Assembly: GCA_019119995.1 (NCBI GenBank)
Contig: DWVY01000066.1
Span: 1-50,919, forward strand
Reading direction: 5' to 3'
Length of the DNA stretch: 50,919 nt
Source: Candidatus Mediterraneibacter faecavium
GTDB lineage: Bacteria > Bacillota > Clostridia > Lachnospirales > Lachnospiraceae
Of this stretch, positions 25,224 to 34,651 are shown one piece after another. The position numbers and the translations under genes were made by a program. Position 1 is the stretch's first letter, and each line of letters begins with the position of its first letter. The notes beneath the pieces were generated by a model, which did no database searches, was not told where the DNA came from, and saw only the letters and a program-made list of their open reading frames with translations.

Positions 25224-26321
25224 ATGAATTTATCTGATTCAAAGAAGAAACTTGCGCTGGCGGGCGTCGTCTGCGGACTTGTGGCGGCGTGTCTGGCGTA
25301 TTTCGGGAATCCGGCAAACATGGCGTTCTGTATCGCATGTTTTATCCGTGACACGGCGGGAGCCCTGGGGCTTCATTCTACAGAGACTGTGCAGTATGCA
25401 AGACCGGAGATCATTGGTCTTGTGCTGGGATCATTTATTATTTCGGTGGCAACAAAGGAGTACCGCTCCACAGCGGGATCATCGCCTATGGTACGCTTTG
25501 TCCTCGGTATGATCCTTGCCATCGGTTCTCTTGTATTTCTGGGATGTCCGCTGCGCATGATCATCCGCATGTCTGCAGGAGATTTGAACGCATGGATCGC
25601 GCTGGTCGGATTCATTCTCGGAGTGGGGACAGGCGTCATTACTCTTAAGAGAGGATTCAGCCTTGGCCGCGCGCATCTGACAAACCGCATGAGCGGCGGC
25701 GTACTGCCTGTACTGATGCTGGGAATCCTTGTGCTGGCTCTTGCAACGACTCTGTTAAAGAGCAGCCAGAGCGGTCCGGGAAGCATGCACGCACCGATCA
25801 TTCTTTCTCTGATCGGAGGGCTGATCTTCGGAGTGTTCGCACAGAAGTCCAGAATGTGCTTCGCGGGAAGTATCCGTGACGTGATCCTGATGAGAAACTT
25901 CGATCTGTTGACGATCATCGGAAGCTTTTTCGTTGTTATGCTGATCTATAATATCGCTACAGGCAATTTTACTCTTGCATTCGATACTCCGGGTGTGATC
26001 GCTCACTCTGAACACCTCTGGAATATCCTTGGCATGTATGCGGTAGGATTTGCTGCAGTGCTTGCAGGCGGATGCCCGCTGCGCCAGCTCATCCTTGCAG
26101 GCCAGGGATCGTCGGATTCTGCCATGACTGTGACCGGCATGTTTATCGGAGCGGCGCTGGCTCACAATCTGGGGCTTGCGGCAAGCGCAACAGCTCTTAA
26201 TGCAGAGACTCAGGAAGTGGCAGCAGGAAGCGTGCCGCTCAATGGAAAAGTGGCGGTTATTATCTGCATTGCGGTATGTTTTGTGATCGGATTTTTCAAT
26301 AAAAGAAGCGAAAATAAATGA
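25224..26321 (+). CDS. yedE: selenium-metabolism membrane protein YedE
   Basis: This 365-residue integral membrane protein of the YeeE/YedE group has about ten hydrophobic segments. Two matching halves each carry a Cys-Pro-Leu-Arg motif (LGCPLRMIIRM near residue 111 and GGCPLRQLILAG near 285), plus FAQKSRMCFAGSIRD in the middle. Relatives import thiosulfate through such cysteines; this version travels with yedF and selD and is the candidate selenium transporter. CAGGAGGG precedes the ATG. Confidence 0.9.
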   Translation: MNLSDSKKKLALAGVVCGLVAACLAYFGNPANMAFCIACFIRDTAGALGLHSTETVQYARPEIIGLVLGSFIISVATKEYRSTAGSSPMVRFVLGMILAIGSLVFLGCPLRMIIRMSAGDLNAWIALVGFILGVGTGVITLKRGFSLGRAHLTNRMSGGVLPVLMLGILVLALATTLLKSSQSGPGSMHAPIILSLIGGLIFGVFAQKSRMCFAGSIRDVILMRNFDLLTIIGSFFVVMLIYNIATGNFTLAFDTPGVIAHSEHLWNILGMYAVGFAAVLAGGCPLRQLILAGQGSSDSAMTVTGMFIGAALAHNLGLAASATALNAETQEVAAGSVPLNGKVAVIICIAVCFVIGFFNKRSENK

Positions 26322-26362
26322 ACTGTTACAATTGGAAATAATAAGAGAAAGAAGGAATAAGG

Positions 26363-26575
26363 ATGAAAGAAGTAGATGCAAGAGGACTTTCCTGCCCGGA
26401 GCCGATGATGCTCACGGAAGAAGCGGTCAAAAGCGAAAAAGGAGCCATAAGAATTCTTGTGACAGAACCCCATCAGAGGATGAATGTGGAGAAATGTGCG
26501 CGAGATCACGGAAGAGAGTATACATCGACAGAGACTGAAGACGGATTTGCAGTTGTGATCGAGCCGCAGAAGTAA
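26363..26575 (+). CDS. TusA/SirA-family sulfurtransferase-like protein
   Basis: This 70-residue protein has the CPxP active-site motif (Cys11 in ARGLSCPEPMML) of TusA-type carriers. It resembles the N-terminal domain of YedF in the same locus. It probably passes persulfide or selenium from the transporter or desulfurase to the next acceptor. GAAGGAATAAGG precedes the start, 41 nt after yedE. Confidence 0.85.
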   Translation: MKEVDARGLSCPEPMMLTEEAVKSEKGAIRILVTEPHQRMNVEKCARDHGREYTSTETEDGFAVVIEPQK

Positions 26576-26580
26576 AGCAT

Positions 26581-26817
26581 ATGAGAAAGAAAGAATTAAA
26601 ACTTGTAGTAACATTTCACACGACAGCGGATGCGATGGCTATGGAGAAAGCCTGCCGGGAACTGGATGTTCCGGGCAGGCTGATCCCTGTGCCGAGAGAG
26701 ATATCCGCAGGGTGCGGGCTTGCGTGGTGCGCGCCCCTTACGGAGAGAGACCGACTCGCCAGAGTGATGGCGGAACGCGGGATCGAGCAGGAAGACCTGC
26801 ATGAGTGCATGCTTTAA
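26581..26817 (+). CDS. DUF3343 protein of the selenium locus
   Basis: This 78-residue protein has the DUF3343 pattern: TFHTTADAMAMEKACRELDVP, then PVPREISAGCGLAW. Cysteines at 25, 45, 50 and 76 could take part in selenium handling. DUF3343 genes are repeatedly found beside selD, yedE and yedF, but their biochemical role is unknown. It starts 5 nt after the TusA-like gene and is the last selenium gene. A GC-rich 149-nt spacer with a weak GGAGC/GCTCC stem follows. Confidence 0.85.
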   Translation: MRKKELKLVVTFHTTADAMAMEKACRELDVPGRLIPVPREISAGCGLAWCAPLTERDRLARVMAERGIEQEDLHECML

Positions 26818-26966
26818 GCGTGTTAGCGCGACGAGTGCGCATGCGGAGCGGCGATCAGGTGTGAACTGCTCCGACCATCTCTTTATCACATTTACAACAC
26901 AGAACTTTCACACAATGTTGTTACCCTTTTGGATGTATTCAAATATATGTTCAGGAGGGTAAAGCT

Positions 26967-27965
26967 TTGATAGAAGTGAGGAATCTGGTAAAAAAATACG
27001 GAACTCATTTAGCCGTAGACCATCTGGATTTTAAGATCGAATCCGGACGGATCTATGGCTTTTTAGGTCCTAACGGCGCCGGCAAATCGACGACCATGAA
27101 CATTATGACAGGGTATCTGGGGGCAACGGAGGGAGAAGTGCTCATCGATGGTCACGATATCCTGAAAGAACCAGAGGAGGCAAAGAGACATATCGGCTAT
27201 CTGCCGGAGCAGCCGCCGCTCTATGTGGATATGACCGTCCGGGAATATCTTGGATTTGCAGCGGAATTAAAAGGAATCCCAAAAGCAAAAAGAGAGGAAG
27301 AGATCACGGAGATCGAGAAGATGGTCCGGATCAAGGATGTGGAGCACCGGCTGATCAAAAACCTGTCCAAAGGGTACCGCCAGAGAGTGGGGCTTGCCCA
27401 GGCTGTCCTCGGGTTCCCTGAGATCATCATACTGGATGAACCAAGCGTAGGACTGGATCCGAAGCAGATCATCGAGATCCGTGAACTGATCCGGAAACTG
27501 GCGAAAAACCATACGGTCATCTTAAGCTCGCACATCCTTGCGGAAGTGAGGGAAGTCTGTGACCATATACTGATCATATCAAAAGGCAGGCTGGTGGCCA
27601 GCGATACGCCGGAGAACCTGGAGAAGATGCTGGGCGAACATAATTCCGTTGAGATCGAGACCGGGGCATCTCCGTCTGAAGTGCGGCTGATCCTGAAAAA
27701 CGTGCCGGGGATCGAAATGATCGAGACGCAGGAAAAGGACGACGGCGTGACATGGGCAAGGATCACGGAGAAGAAAGGGGAAGATATAAGGGAACAGATA
27801 TTTACAGCATTTGCATCTGCGAAGACCCCGCTTCTGACCCTGAAGGCAGCAGGAATGACTCTGGAGGATGTATTTATGGAACTGACCCAGAGCGATACCG
27901 TTCCGGATGCATTTATCACTAAGGCAAAATGGGAGGAGGTCGGAACAGATGCTGGCGATTTATAA
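26967..27965 (+). CDS. ABC transporter ATPase (Gld-type system)
   Basis: This 332-residue ATP-binding protein has Walker A GPNGAGKST near residue 37, signature LSKGYRQRVGLAQA near 132 and Walker B IIILDEPSVGLDP near 152. An extra C-terminal 100-residue domain follows, as in GldA-like and bacteriocin-exporter ATPases. The start is TTG at 26967: AGGAGGG (26953-26959) fits it and the frame begins IEVRNLVKKYG. It overlaps the permease gene by 17 nt. The four-gene unit to 31151 is likely one operon. Confidence 0.9.
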   Translation: MIEVRNLVKKYGTHLAVDHLDFKIESGRIYGFLGPNGAGKSTTMNIMTGYLGATEGEVLIDGHDILKEPEEAKRHIGYLPEQPPLYVDMTVREYLGFAAELKGIPKAKREEEITEIEKMVRIKDVEHRLIKNLSKGYRQRVGLAQAVLGFPEIIILDEPSVGLDPKQIIEIRELIRKLAKNHTVILSSHILAEVREVCDHILIISKGRLVASDTPENLEKMLGEHNSVEIETGASPSEVRLILKNVPGIEMIETQEKDDGVTWARITEKKGEDIREQIFTAFASAKTPLLTLKAAGMTLEDVFMELTQSDTVPDAFITKAKWEEVGTDAGDL

Positions 27966-28815
27966 AAGAGAACTGAGGTCGTATTTCCAGTCAATGGTGG
28001 GGTGCGTCTTTATCGCATTTCTCATCGCTTTTACGGGAATCTACTTTATGGCGTACAACCTGATGTCGGGTTATCCTTACTTTTCCTATACGCTGTCGGG
28101 TTCGCTGATCGTATTTATCGTCGGGATTCCGCTGATCACGATGCGGAGCTTTTCGGAGGAAAGGAAAAATAAGACAGATCAGCTCCTGCTTACGGCTCCG
28201 GTGAGCCTGTGGAAAGTCGTTATGGGGAAATATCTCGCGATGGCAACCGTGATCGCGGTCCCGAATGTGATATTCTGCATCTTCCCGCTGATCATAAAAT
28301 CTCAGGGGACTGCGTATCTTACAGTGGATTATATTTCGATCGGTGTATTTTTCCTGCTGGGATGCGTCTATGCAGCGATCGGAATGTTCCTGTCCTCGCT
28401 GACGGAGAGCCAGATCATTGCGTTTATCAGCACGTTTGGCATCCTGCTCGTGCTCTATCTGTGGGAGGGCATCCTCTCCATGCTGCCAAGTTCTGCGATC
28501 AGCGGACTCGTAGGTGTTCTGATCGTTTTGACGATCGTGGCATTTTACGTATGGCATATGACTGAAAATGTTGTATTATCCGGTGGGATCGAAGTGATCG
28601 GCGCGGTTGTGGCGATCGTCCTATATGTCGTAAAACAGGAACTTTATGAGAATCTGCTCACCAGTCTGCTGGGGAGACTGGCTCTTGCAAATGTGTTCAC
28701 GGATATCACGGAAAACAGCATTGTGGACGTGACCGGGATCGCGCTGTATCTGTCGGTCATAGCGGTATTTGTATTTCTGACGATACAGTCGATCCAGAAA
28801 AGACGCTGGAGTTAG
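27949..28815 (+). CDS. ABC transporter permease (Gld-type system)
   Basis: This 288-residue protein has six or seven hydrophobic segments in the ABC-2 permease arrangement, with RSFSEERKNKTDQLLLTAPVS between the second and third as in GldF. GGAGG lies before the ATG at 27949. It should form the membrane channel with the preceding ATPase. The substrate is unknown. Confidence 0.87.
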   Translation: MLAIYKRELRSYFQSMVGCVFIAFLIAFTGIYFMAYNLMSGYPYFSYTLSGSLIVFIVGIPLITMRSFSEERKNKTDQLLLTAPVSLWKVVMGKYLAMATVIAVPNVIFCIFPLIIKSQGTAYLTVDYISIGVFFLLGCVYAAIGMFLSSLTESQIIAFISTFGILLVLYLWEGILSMLPSSAISGLVGVLIVLTIVAFYVWHMTENVVLSGGIEVIGAVVAIVLYVVKQELYENLLTSLLGRLALANVFTDITENSIVDVTGIALYLSVIAVFVFLTIQSIQKRRWS

Positions 28816-28827
28816 GAGGGCCGGATC

Positions 28828-30246
28828 ATGAATAAGATAAAATCATTGAAAAATATATTTCATACATCAGGCACAAAACACGGAGCTTACAGCGTGGGGC
28901 TGACCGTGCTGGTGATCGCCGTTGTGATCGTATTTAACCTGATCGTGGGACAGATCCCGGAAGCTTACCGCAATCTGGATGTGAGCAGTACGAAGATCTA
29001 CGACATTTCAGATACGACGACAGAGCTTCTGGACAGTCTCGACAGTGAAGTGGATATGACGGTGCTGGCGGTAAAAGACAGCACGGACGAACGGATCACG
29101 AACTTCCTCAGCCGGTATGCGGCACTGTCAGACAAGATCAAGGTAGAATGGATCGATCCGGTGCTCCATCCGTCTGCCCTGACAGAGTATGACACGACGG
29201 AGGATACGATCGTCATATCCTGTGAAGATACCGGAAAGACAACGACAGTATCCTTTGATGACATTCTTGTGATGGATCAATATTCCTATTACTATTACGG
29301 TACGACATCGTATACGGAGTTTGACGGAGAGGGACAGCTCACAGGCGCGGTGAACTATGTCACAAACGATACGGACCACACCATTTATCAGACGACAGGG
29401 CATGGGGAGAGCTCCCTTTCCACAACGATCACAGATCTGATGGAAAAGAACAGCTATACACTCTCGGAAGTAAATCTCCTGATGACAACTTCGATCCCGG
29501 ACGACTGTGACCTGCTTCTGATGTATGCCCCGACGACGGATCTTTCTGAGGATGAGGCGCAGATGCTGCGGGATTACCTCGCGGGCGGCGGGAAAGTGAT
29601 GATCCTGTCCGGTGATGCCAACCCTGCCGAGCTTCCGAATCTTGCAGGTGTGCTGAGGGAGTACGGCATAGAAGCTGCCGATGGATATATCGCGGATCCG
29701 TCAAGATGTTACCAGGGAAATTACTACTATATCTTCCCGGAACTTTCTGTATCCGGTGATATGGCAAGCGGTATTTCTTCAGAGATGGTGCTGCTCACCA
29801 ATGCACACGGCATGAATCTGGTCGATCCGGAGCGCGATACGATCTCCACGACTTCGTTTATGTCTTCCTCTGATCAGGCTTATGCGGTGACAGAAGATAC
29901 ACAGGAGCAGGGAAGTTATACGCTCGGCGCAGTTGCAACCGAGACGATCGAGAGTACAGATGAAGACGAGACAGAGAGCAGGCTTACTGTGATCTCGGCG
30001 GGCAGCCTGATCGACCAGTCGATCACAGATACATTCCCGCAGCTTGAGAATACGCAGATCTTCATGAATGCAGTGACAGCTAATTTTGAAGGCGTGCAGA
30101 ATCTTTCCATCGAGGCAAAGAGCCTTGGCACAGAGTATAATACAATGCAGCATATCGGTCTGCTCAGCTTCCTCGTAATATTCGGCATCCCGGCAGTGAT
30201 CCTGATCGGAGGATTCGTTGTATGGTTCAGGAGGAGAAGAGCATGA
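28828..30246 (+). CDS. GldG-like membrane-anchored protein
   Basis: This 472-residue protein has one N-terminal membrane segment (about 22-41) and one C-terminal segment (about 446-467). Between them is an extracellular ABC-associated domain: RNLDVSSTKIYDISDTT near the first segment, IYQTTGHGESSL near 190, and LRDYLAGGGKVMILSG near 247. This matches the Gldg family found with GldA/GldF ABC genes. In gliding bacteria relatives serve motility; here the role is unknown, perhaps export or cell-envelope work. It starts 12 nt after the permease and overlaps the next gene. Confidence 0.85.
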   Translation: MNKIKSLKNIFHTSGTKHGAYSVGLTVLVIAVVIVFNLIVGQIPEAYRNLDVSSTKIYDISDTTTELLDSLDSEVDMTVLAVKDSTDERITNFLSRYAALSDKIKVEWIDPVLHPSALTEYDTTEDTIVISCEDTGKTTTVSFDDILVMDQYSYYYYGTTSYTEFDGEGQLTGAVNYVTNDTDHTIYQTTGHGESSLSTTITDLMEKNSYTLSEVNLLMTTSIPDDCDLLLMYAPTTDLSEDEAQMLRDYLAGGGKVMILSGDANPAELPNLAGVLREYGIEAADGYIADPSRCYQGNYYYIFPELSVSGDMASGISSEMVLLTNAHGMNLVDPERDTISTTSFMSSSDQAYAVTEDTQEQGSYTLGAVATETIESTDEDETESRLTVISAGSLIDQSITDTFPQLENTQIFMNAVTANFEGVQNLSIEAKSLGTEYNTMQHIGLLSFLVIFGIPAVILIGGFVVWFRRRRA

Positions 30247-31151
30247 GAAAGAAGAACAAAGGCATCCTGATCCTGGCTATTGCTCTTGTCCTGCTTCTCG
30301 CCGTGTACTTTGGACTCAGGGCATGGAACGCAGGACAGGAAGAAAAAGAAGCAGCGGAGCAGGAGGCGGCGACAGTCCATGTGACGGATACTTCTGCCGA
30401 TGATATCGTGTCATTGAAATTCGACGTAGGAAACGGTGATCTCGAGTTCAGCAAAGAGGATGATCAGTGGTACTACACCCCGGATAAAGATTTCCCGTTA
30501 AAGCAGAGCTATCCGGAAGATATGGCGGAGGCTGTGGGCAGCGTTACCGCAGACCGTGAGCTGACAGACGGAGATCCCACTGACGCCTACGGACTGGATG
30601 ATCCAGTGTACACGATAGAGTACACAGATACAGACGGGAATACAACAGAGCTCCTCTTCGGAGATATGACCGGGGATGATTATTACGTGATGCTGAGCGG
30701 AAGTGATACCGTATATACCGTGAGCAGCAGTGTGATCGATCCGTTGGATCACGCTCTGGACGATATGGCGCAGCTTGACGATTACCCGAGTATCGGAAGC
30801 GGCAATCTTGTGAAAGAAGTCATCTCTCAGAACGGTGAGACAACGACCTATGACAGTGAGGATGAAGACCAGGCGGAAGATATCGCAGCTGTAGCAGGCG
30901 GCCTGGGCGCAGTGACGCTTTCCGAGGCGGCAGACTATTCTGTAGAAGATAAGGATCTTGGGATGTACGGACTGGATGCAGATTCGCGGATCACAGTCGA
31001 AGCCACTTATACGCAGGATGACGAAGAGCAGATGCTTACCTTGTATATCGGAAATGAAGACGGAAACGGGAACCGGTATGTGATGTTGAATGACTCGCGG
31101 ATCGTCTATCTGATCTCAGACGAGATATGTGATAATATCCTGAATGCGTAA
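30243..31151 (+). CDS. DUF4340 membrane-anchored protein
   Basis: This 302-residue protein has one N-terminal membrane anchor (about 7-24) and an acidic extracellular region with repeated beta-rich segments (DDIVSLKFDVGNGDLEFSKE, then DPTDAYGLDDPVYTIEY and DLGMYGLDADSRITVEA), the DUF4340 pattern. Its start overlaps the GldG-like stop (ATGA). DUF4340 genes usually end Gld-type ABC operons, so it is probably an extracellular partner of the system. A 143-nt spacer without clear signals follows. Confidence 0.85.
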   Translation: MRKKNKGILILAIALVLLLAVYFGLRAWNAGQEEKEAAEQEAATVHVTDTSADDIVSLKFDVGNGDLEFSKEDDQWYYTPDKDFPLKQSYPEDMAEAVGSVTADRELTDGDPTDAYGLDDPVYTIEYTDTDGNTTELLFGDMTGDDYYVMLSGSDTVYTVSSSVIDPLDHALDDMAQLDDYPSIGSGNLVKEVISQNGETTTYDSEDEDQAEDIAAVAGGLGAVTLSEAADYSVEDKDLGMYGLDADSRITVEATYTQDDEEQMLTLYIGNEDGNGNRYVMLNDSRIVYLISDEICDNILNA

Positions 31152-31294
31152 AAATACAGTGAGCACTATCCGTAAAACGGCATTATGTGCTGATCGTGGC
31201 TGCCGCCATTGTTTTACTCATTAAAATTTATAGGATTTTAATTGACTTTGCCGGATAAACAGTGGAAAATATATTGCAAAAAGGACAGGTGAAA

Positions 31295-31702
31295 ATGAAA
31301 GAGAAATTTATACGTTTTATGCAGGGAAGATACGGGATAGATCAGTTGTCGAAATTCCTTCTTATTGTAGGCCTGGTCATCGTACTTATATCAGCCTTTC
31401 TGGGGGATCATCCGGCCGCACTGATCCTGTACCTTATTGGATGGGCGTTTGTGATCTACTGCTATTTCCGGGTGTTTTCGCGGAATGTGAGCAAGAGATA
31501 TGCAGAGAACCAGGCGTTTCTGGCAAAGACATACGGGATCAGGAACTTTTTTCAGAAACAGAAAAATATATGGCAGCAGAGGAAAGTATATCATATCTAT
31601 ACGTGCCCGTCATGCAGACAGAAGATCCGTATACCGAAGGGCAAGGGCAAGATCGAAGTAAGATGCCCGAAATGCGGTACTACATTTATCAAAAAGAGCT
31701 GA
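31295..31702 (+). CDS. zinc-ribbon membrane protein
   Basis: This 135-residue protein has two hydrophobic segments (about 20-37 and 42-60). A cytoplasmic C-terminal zinc ribbon follows, with Cys-Pro-x-Cys pairs (TCPSCRQKIRIPKGKG, then RCPKCGTTF). Such proteins are common in Lachnospiraceae beside the J-domain gene that follows after 15 nt. A joint role in membrane-protein quality control is a guess. ATG at 31295 follows AAGGACAGGTG; a GTG at 31262 is less likely. Confidence 0.75.
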   Translation: MKEKFIRFMQGRYGIDQLSKFLLIVGLVIVLISAFLGDHPAALILYLIGWAFVIYCYFRVFSRNVSKRYAENQAFLAKTYGIRNFFQKQKNIWQQRKVYHIYTCPSCRQKIRIPKGKGKIEVRCPKCGTTFIKKS

Positions 31703-31717
31703 TCGGGAGGAAAAGCA

Positions 31718-32413
31718 ATGTCAGATCCATACAGTATACTGGGTGTGGACAGAAATGCATCGGATGAAGAGATTAAAAAAGCATATCGTAAATTAAGCCG
31801 AAAGTATCATCCGGATGCGAATATCAACAATCCTCACAAGGACGAGGCAGAGGCGAAGTTCAAGGAAGTGCAGCAGGCTTACCAGCAGATCATGGATGAA
31901 CGCGAGCGCGGGTATGCCTCAGGCGGATATGGGTCATTCGGCGGTTTCGGCGCAGGAGATCCGTTCGGGAGCTCCGGCTCATATGGTTATGGAAGACAGC
32001 AGAACAGCAGCCAGTCAGAAGAAGCCATCCATCTGCGCGCCGCGGCCAATTATATACGCAGCGGGCACTACAGAGAGGCGCTCAACGTGTTGGATGGAAT
32101 AAAGGACAGGAGCGCGCTCTGGTATTTCTACAGTGCATCTGCCAATTCCGGACTGGGAAATAATGTGACAGCCCTGGAACAGGCCAGAGAAGCCGTCAGG
32201 CTCGAACCGGACAACATGCAGTATCAGATGCTGCTCCAACGGCTGCAGAACGGCGGAGCGTGGTATGAACAGCGCCAGAGTACATATGGCTATCCGGGAT
32301 CATTTGATACGAGCTGCTGCGCGAAGCTGTGCATAGCGAACCTGCTGTGCAACCTCTGCTGCGGAGGCGGCGGACTGTGCTGCGGCGGATACGGCGGCGG
32401 GTACTATATTTGA
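31718..32413 (+). CDS. J-domain protein with TPR-like region and Cys/Gly tail
   Basis: This 231-residue protein begins with a J domain ([23 protein letters not shown] in SRKYHPDAN near 31), which stimulates DnaK-type ATPases. A Gly/Ser/Tyr linker is followed by paired helices like TPR units ([33 protein letters not shown], about 125-175). The last 35 residues are rich in Cys and Gly ([19 protein letters not shown]). The tail may bind metal or be lipid-modified. It lacks the DnaJ zinc centre and client domain, so it is a specialised co-chaperone rather than DnaJ itself. Confidence 0.83.
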   Translation: MSDPYSILGVDRNASDEEIKKAYRKLSRKYHPDANINNPHKDEAEAKFKEVQQAYQQIMDERERGYASGGYGSFGGFGAGDPFGSSGSYGYGRQQNSSQSEEAIHLRAAANYIRSGHYREALNVLDGIKDRSALWYFYSASANSGLGNNVTALEQAREAVRLEPDNMQYQMLLQRLQNGGAWYEQRQSTYGYPGSFDTSCCAKLCIANLLCNLCCGGGGLCCGGYGGGYYI

Positions 32414-32446
32414 GATGTAGATTTCTTTAAGTGAAAGAACTTGTTA

Positions 32447-33850
32447 TTACTCGCGGAGATCTGCAATCTCTCCCATATCCGGCAGCCACACTTCCGAGGC
32501 GTCTATCCTGTTTCCCATATCCGCTTCCTGACCGGAAATGGTCGAGGGGATCGTCCCGTCCAGTTGGCCTCTTACGCTCTCGGATCTGAGCAGACAGAAT
32601 TTGGCGAAAGTCTCCACACCGGTCAGGTAATCTTCATATGAACAGAATGCGGTGGGATCTTTTTCTACGTACGGGGCGATCATCCTGGTCGTCTCGGCTA
32701 CTTTTTTCTCGAAATATCCGTTTTCAAAGTAGTTCTCCATGAAATGATCAAAATATCCGTGATATCGGGTAAAATACTCCTCTGTCTTCATCAGGTTATG
32801 ATAGAGCGGTCGGTTCAGCATGACCTCCCCGGCAGCGGGGGTGTCTATCGGGTAATTCACATAGAGTCCGGCGTCGTTTACAGGATCCGACATGCCGAGG
32901 GAGTACGTGGCAAACGCAAGATTATAATCCCAGGGCAGGATACGGATGATACCGTCTTCCTCGTAAAGAAAATAATTATGTCCGGTTTTGCCCAGATAGC
33001 TGTCCAGATTTACGACAAATACCTGAACCGTAAAATATCTGAGTACTTCGTCTACGTCAACGGCGGATTGAAGTTCTGTTCCGTGTCCTTCTGAAAGGAC
33101 TTTTAACGCACGGATCAGACGCTGTTGGTCGGATTCTGTGCAGTCGAATTTTGCATGACGGAAGATATTATCGTAATCTTCAGGATTATCGGTAGTGTAT
33201 TTCAGAGCCACATCATTGTTGGCGTCTTCAAGCGAACGGTAATCAGGCTTATACAGCATACCGTGATCCGCACCGAAATTACGACGGGCAAACGCCTCCT
33301 CGGGCTCTTCCACAGCCAGAAATAATCCCCAGTCTTTTTCGTTTACCGTAACCTGGACATAGCTGCACAGCGGCGACGGGACGCCCATAAAACGCATCAT
33401 GTCATATGTCATATAATTCTTCAGATAAGAATTATCCTGAAAAGAAGAATCCAGAGACATTTTATCCAGTCCGTAGTATGTGTTTCCATCCTGAAAATGA
33501 TCAAATTCTATTTTGAGGCTGTACCTGTCAAGTCCGTATTCTTCCACAAGCCTGCGCGAATTGTTTCCTTTGGCTCTCAGCCCTACGGAAGCGAAAAGCT
33601 CGCCGTCGATCTCTACATCGCATTCGACGTATTCTTCTTCTGGCGCATCTTCAAGGAACTTATCCCAGTCGCCGATCTGAATATCGATACGGTGGACGTA
33701 ACTGTCGTCGAATATTTTCACAGAATATTCGGGCGTTGATGAAACCGGCGTGATCCCCAGCTTGTCTCCTGCAAGGAATAATGAGGCTATGATACATGCG
33801 GCAGCTGCGATGACTATACAGATCTGGTCGGTATATTTGTGCTTCAGCAT
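32447..33850 (-). CDS. CotH-like protein kinase, membrane-anchored
   Basis: This 467-residue protein has an N-terminal hydrophobic anchor (about 9-27) and the CotH kinase fold outside the membrane: GLRAKGNNSRR near 93, YGLDKMSLDSSFQDNSYLKN near 127, NLDSYLGKTGHNYFLY near 280 and the catalytic-type ILPWDYNLAF near 305. CotH proteins are atypical kinases that phosphorylate spore-coat or surface proteins. It is the last gene of a minus-strand operon (lipoprotein, VTC, DUF4956, CotH) and begins 5 nt after DUF4956. The Tyr- and Ser-rich tail of the lipoprotein is a possible substrate. Confidence 0.88.
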   Translation of the reverse strand: MLKHKYTDQICIVIAAAACIIASLFLAGDKLGITPVSSTPEYSVKIFDDSYVHRIDIQIGDWDKFLEDAPEEEYVECDVEIDGELFASVGLRAKGNNSRRLVEEYGLDRYSLKIEFDHFQDGNTYYGLDKMSLDSSFQDNSYLKNYMTYDMMRFMGVPSPLCSYVQVTVNEKDWGLFLAVEEPEEAFARRNFGADHGMLYKPDYRSLEDANNDVALKYTTDNPEDYDNIFRHAKFDCTESDQQRLIRALKVLSEGHGTELQSAVDVDEVLRYFTVQVFVVNLDSYLGKTGHNYFLYEEDGIIRILPWDYNLAFATYSLGMSDPVNDAGLYVNYPIDTPAAGEVMLNRPLYHNLMKTEEYFTRYHGYFDHFMENYFENGYFEKKVAETTRMIAPYVEKDPTAFCSYEDYLTGVETFAKFCLLRSESVRGQLDGTIPSTISGQEADMGNRIDASEVWLPDMGEIADLRE

Positions 33851-33855
33851 GGCGG

Positions 33856-34536
33856 TTACCCCATATAGTCTCCGTTGTACGAGACTAAGACTACATTGCT
33901 GATTCCTTCAATCTGGGACAGCGCATTGACAAATGCTGACTCCCCTTCTTTAAAACGGATCTCATAGTTCAGTTCAATACATCCGGGAGAGACTGCCTTG
34001 CTCTTTAAGGAAACAGCTTTCACCTGTCCTTTGATATATTCTTCGGCTTCTTTTTCCTTCTCGGCCGTTTCACAGTGAATTACGAGAATATAAGGGCGTT
34101 CTATATTCTTCCTGCCGGAGAAAATCAGGAGGATAAGCCCGATAAATACACTTCCGAAGACCGCAAGCGGTATGAAGCCGGCGGCGAGTACGATGCCTGC
34201 TGCGATACTCCAGAAAAGAAACGCGATATCCATAGGTTCCTTGATCGCTGTCCGGAAGCGGACGATGGAGAGTGCGCCGACCATACCGAGCGAGAGCACT
34301 ACATTGCTCGTAACGGCAAGAATAAGGAGCGTGGTTATCAGTGTAAGCGCGACAAGCGTAGCTCCGAAAGATGCAGAGTACATCAGTCCGCAGTAGCTCT
34401 TCTTATAGATATAGAAGATAAAAAGCCCCATTGCAAAGGAAAGAATGAGGGCGACCGCCATATCCAGAACAGAGATTGCATTTACATTTTCTAAAAATCC
34501 TGATTTAAAAATATCCTGAAATGTCATAGTGTCCAC
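33856..34536 (-). CDS. DUF4956 membrane protein
   Basis: This 226-residue protein has four hydrophobic segments in its first 135 residues, with the family pattern VLSLGMVGALSIVRFRTAIKE. A soluble C-terminal domain of about 80 residues follows. DUF4956 genes repeatedly lie between VTC and CotH genes, suggesting that the three proteins form one complex or pathway; the function is unknown. The upstream 115-nt gap to the VTC gene holds GC-rich stems (around GGATCC repeats) that may modulate expression. Confidence 0.88.
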   Translation of the reverse strand: MDTMTFQDIFKSGFLENVNAISVLDMAVALILSFAMGLFIFYIYKKSYCGLMYSASFGATLVALTLITTLLILAVTSNVVLSLGMVGALSIVRFRTAIKEPMDIAFLFWSIAAGIVLAAGFIPLAVFGSVFIGLILLIFSGRKNIERPYILVIHCETAEKEKEAEEYIKGQVKAVSLKSKAVSPGCIELNYEIRFKEGESAFVNALSQIEGISNVVLVSYNGDYMG

Positions 34537-34651
34537 CTTTTCTTTATGTAATCCTGTGAAGCCCGTTGGATCTGCGCTTTCCTGGATTCAAGACCCGCGG
34601 ACGGATCCTGGCGCGGGATCCGGGCCGTCTTTAACTGACATAATACATTTG

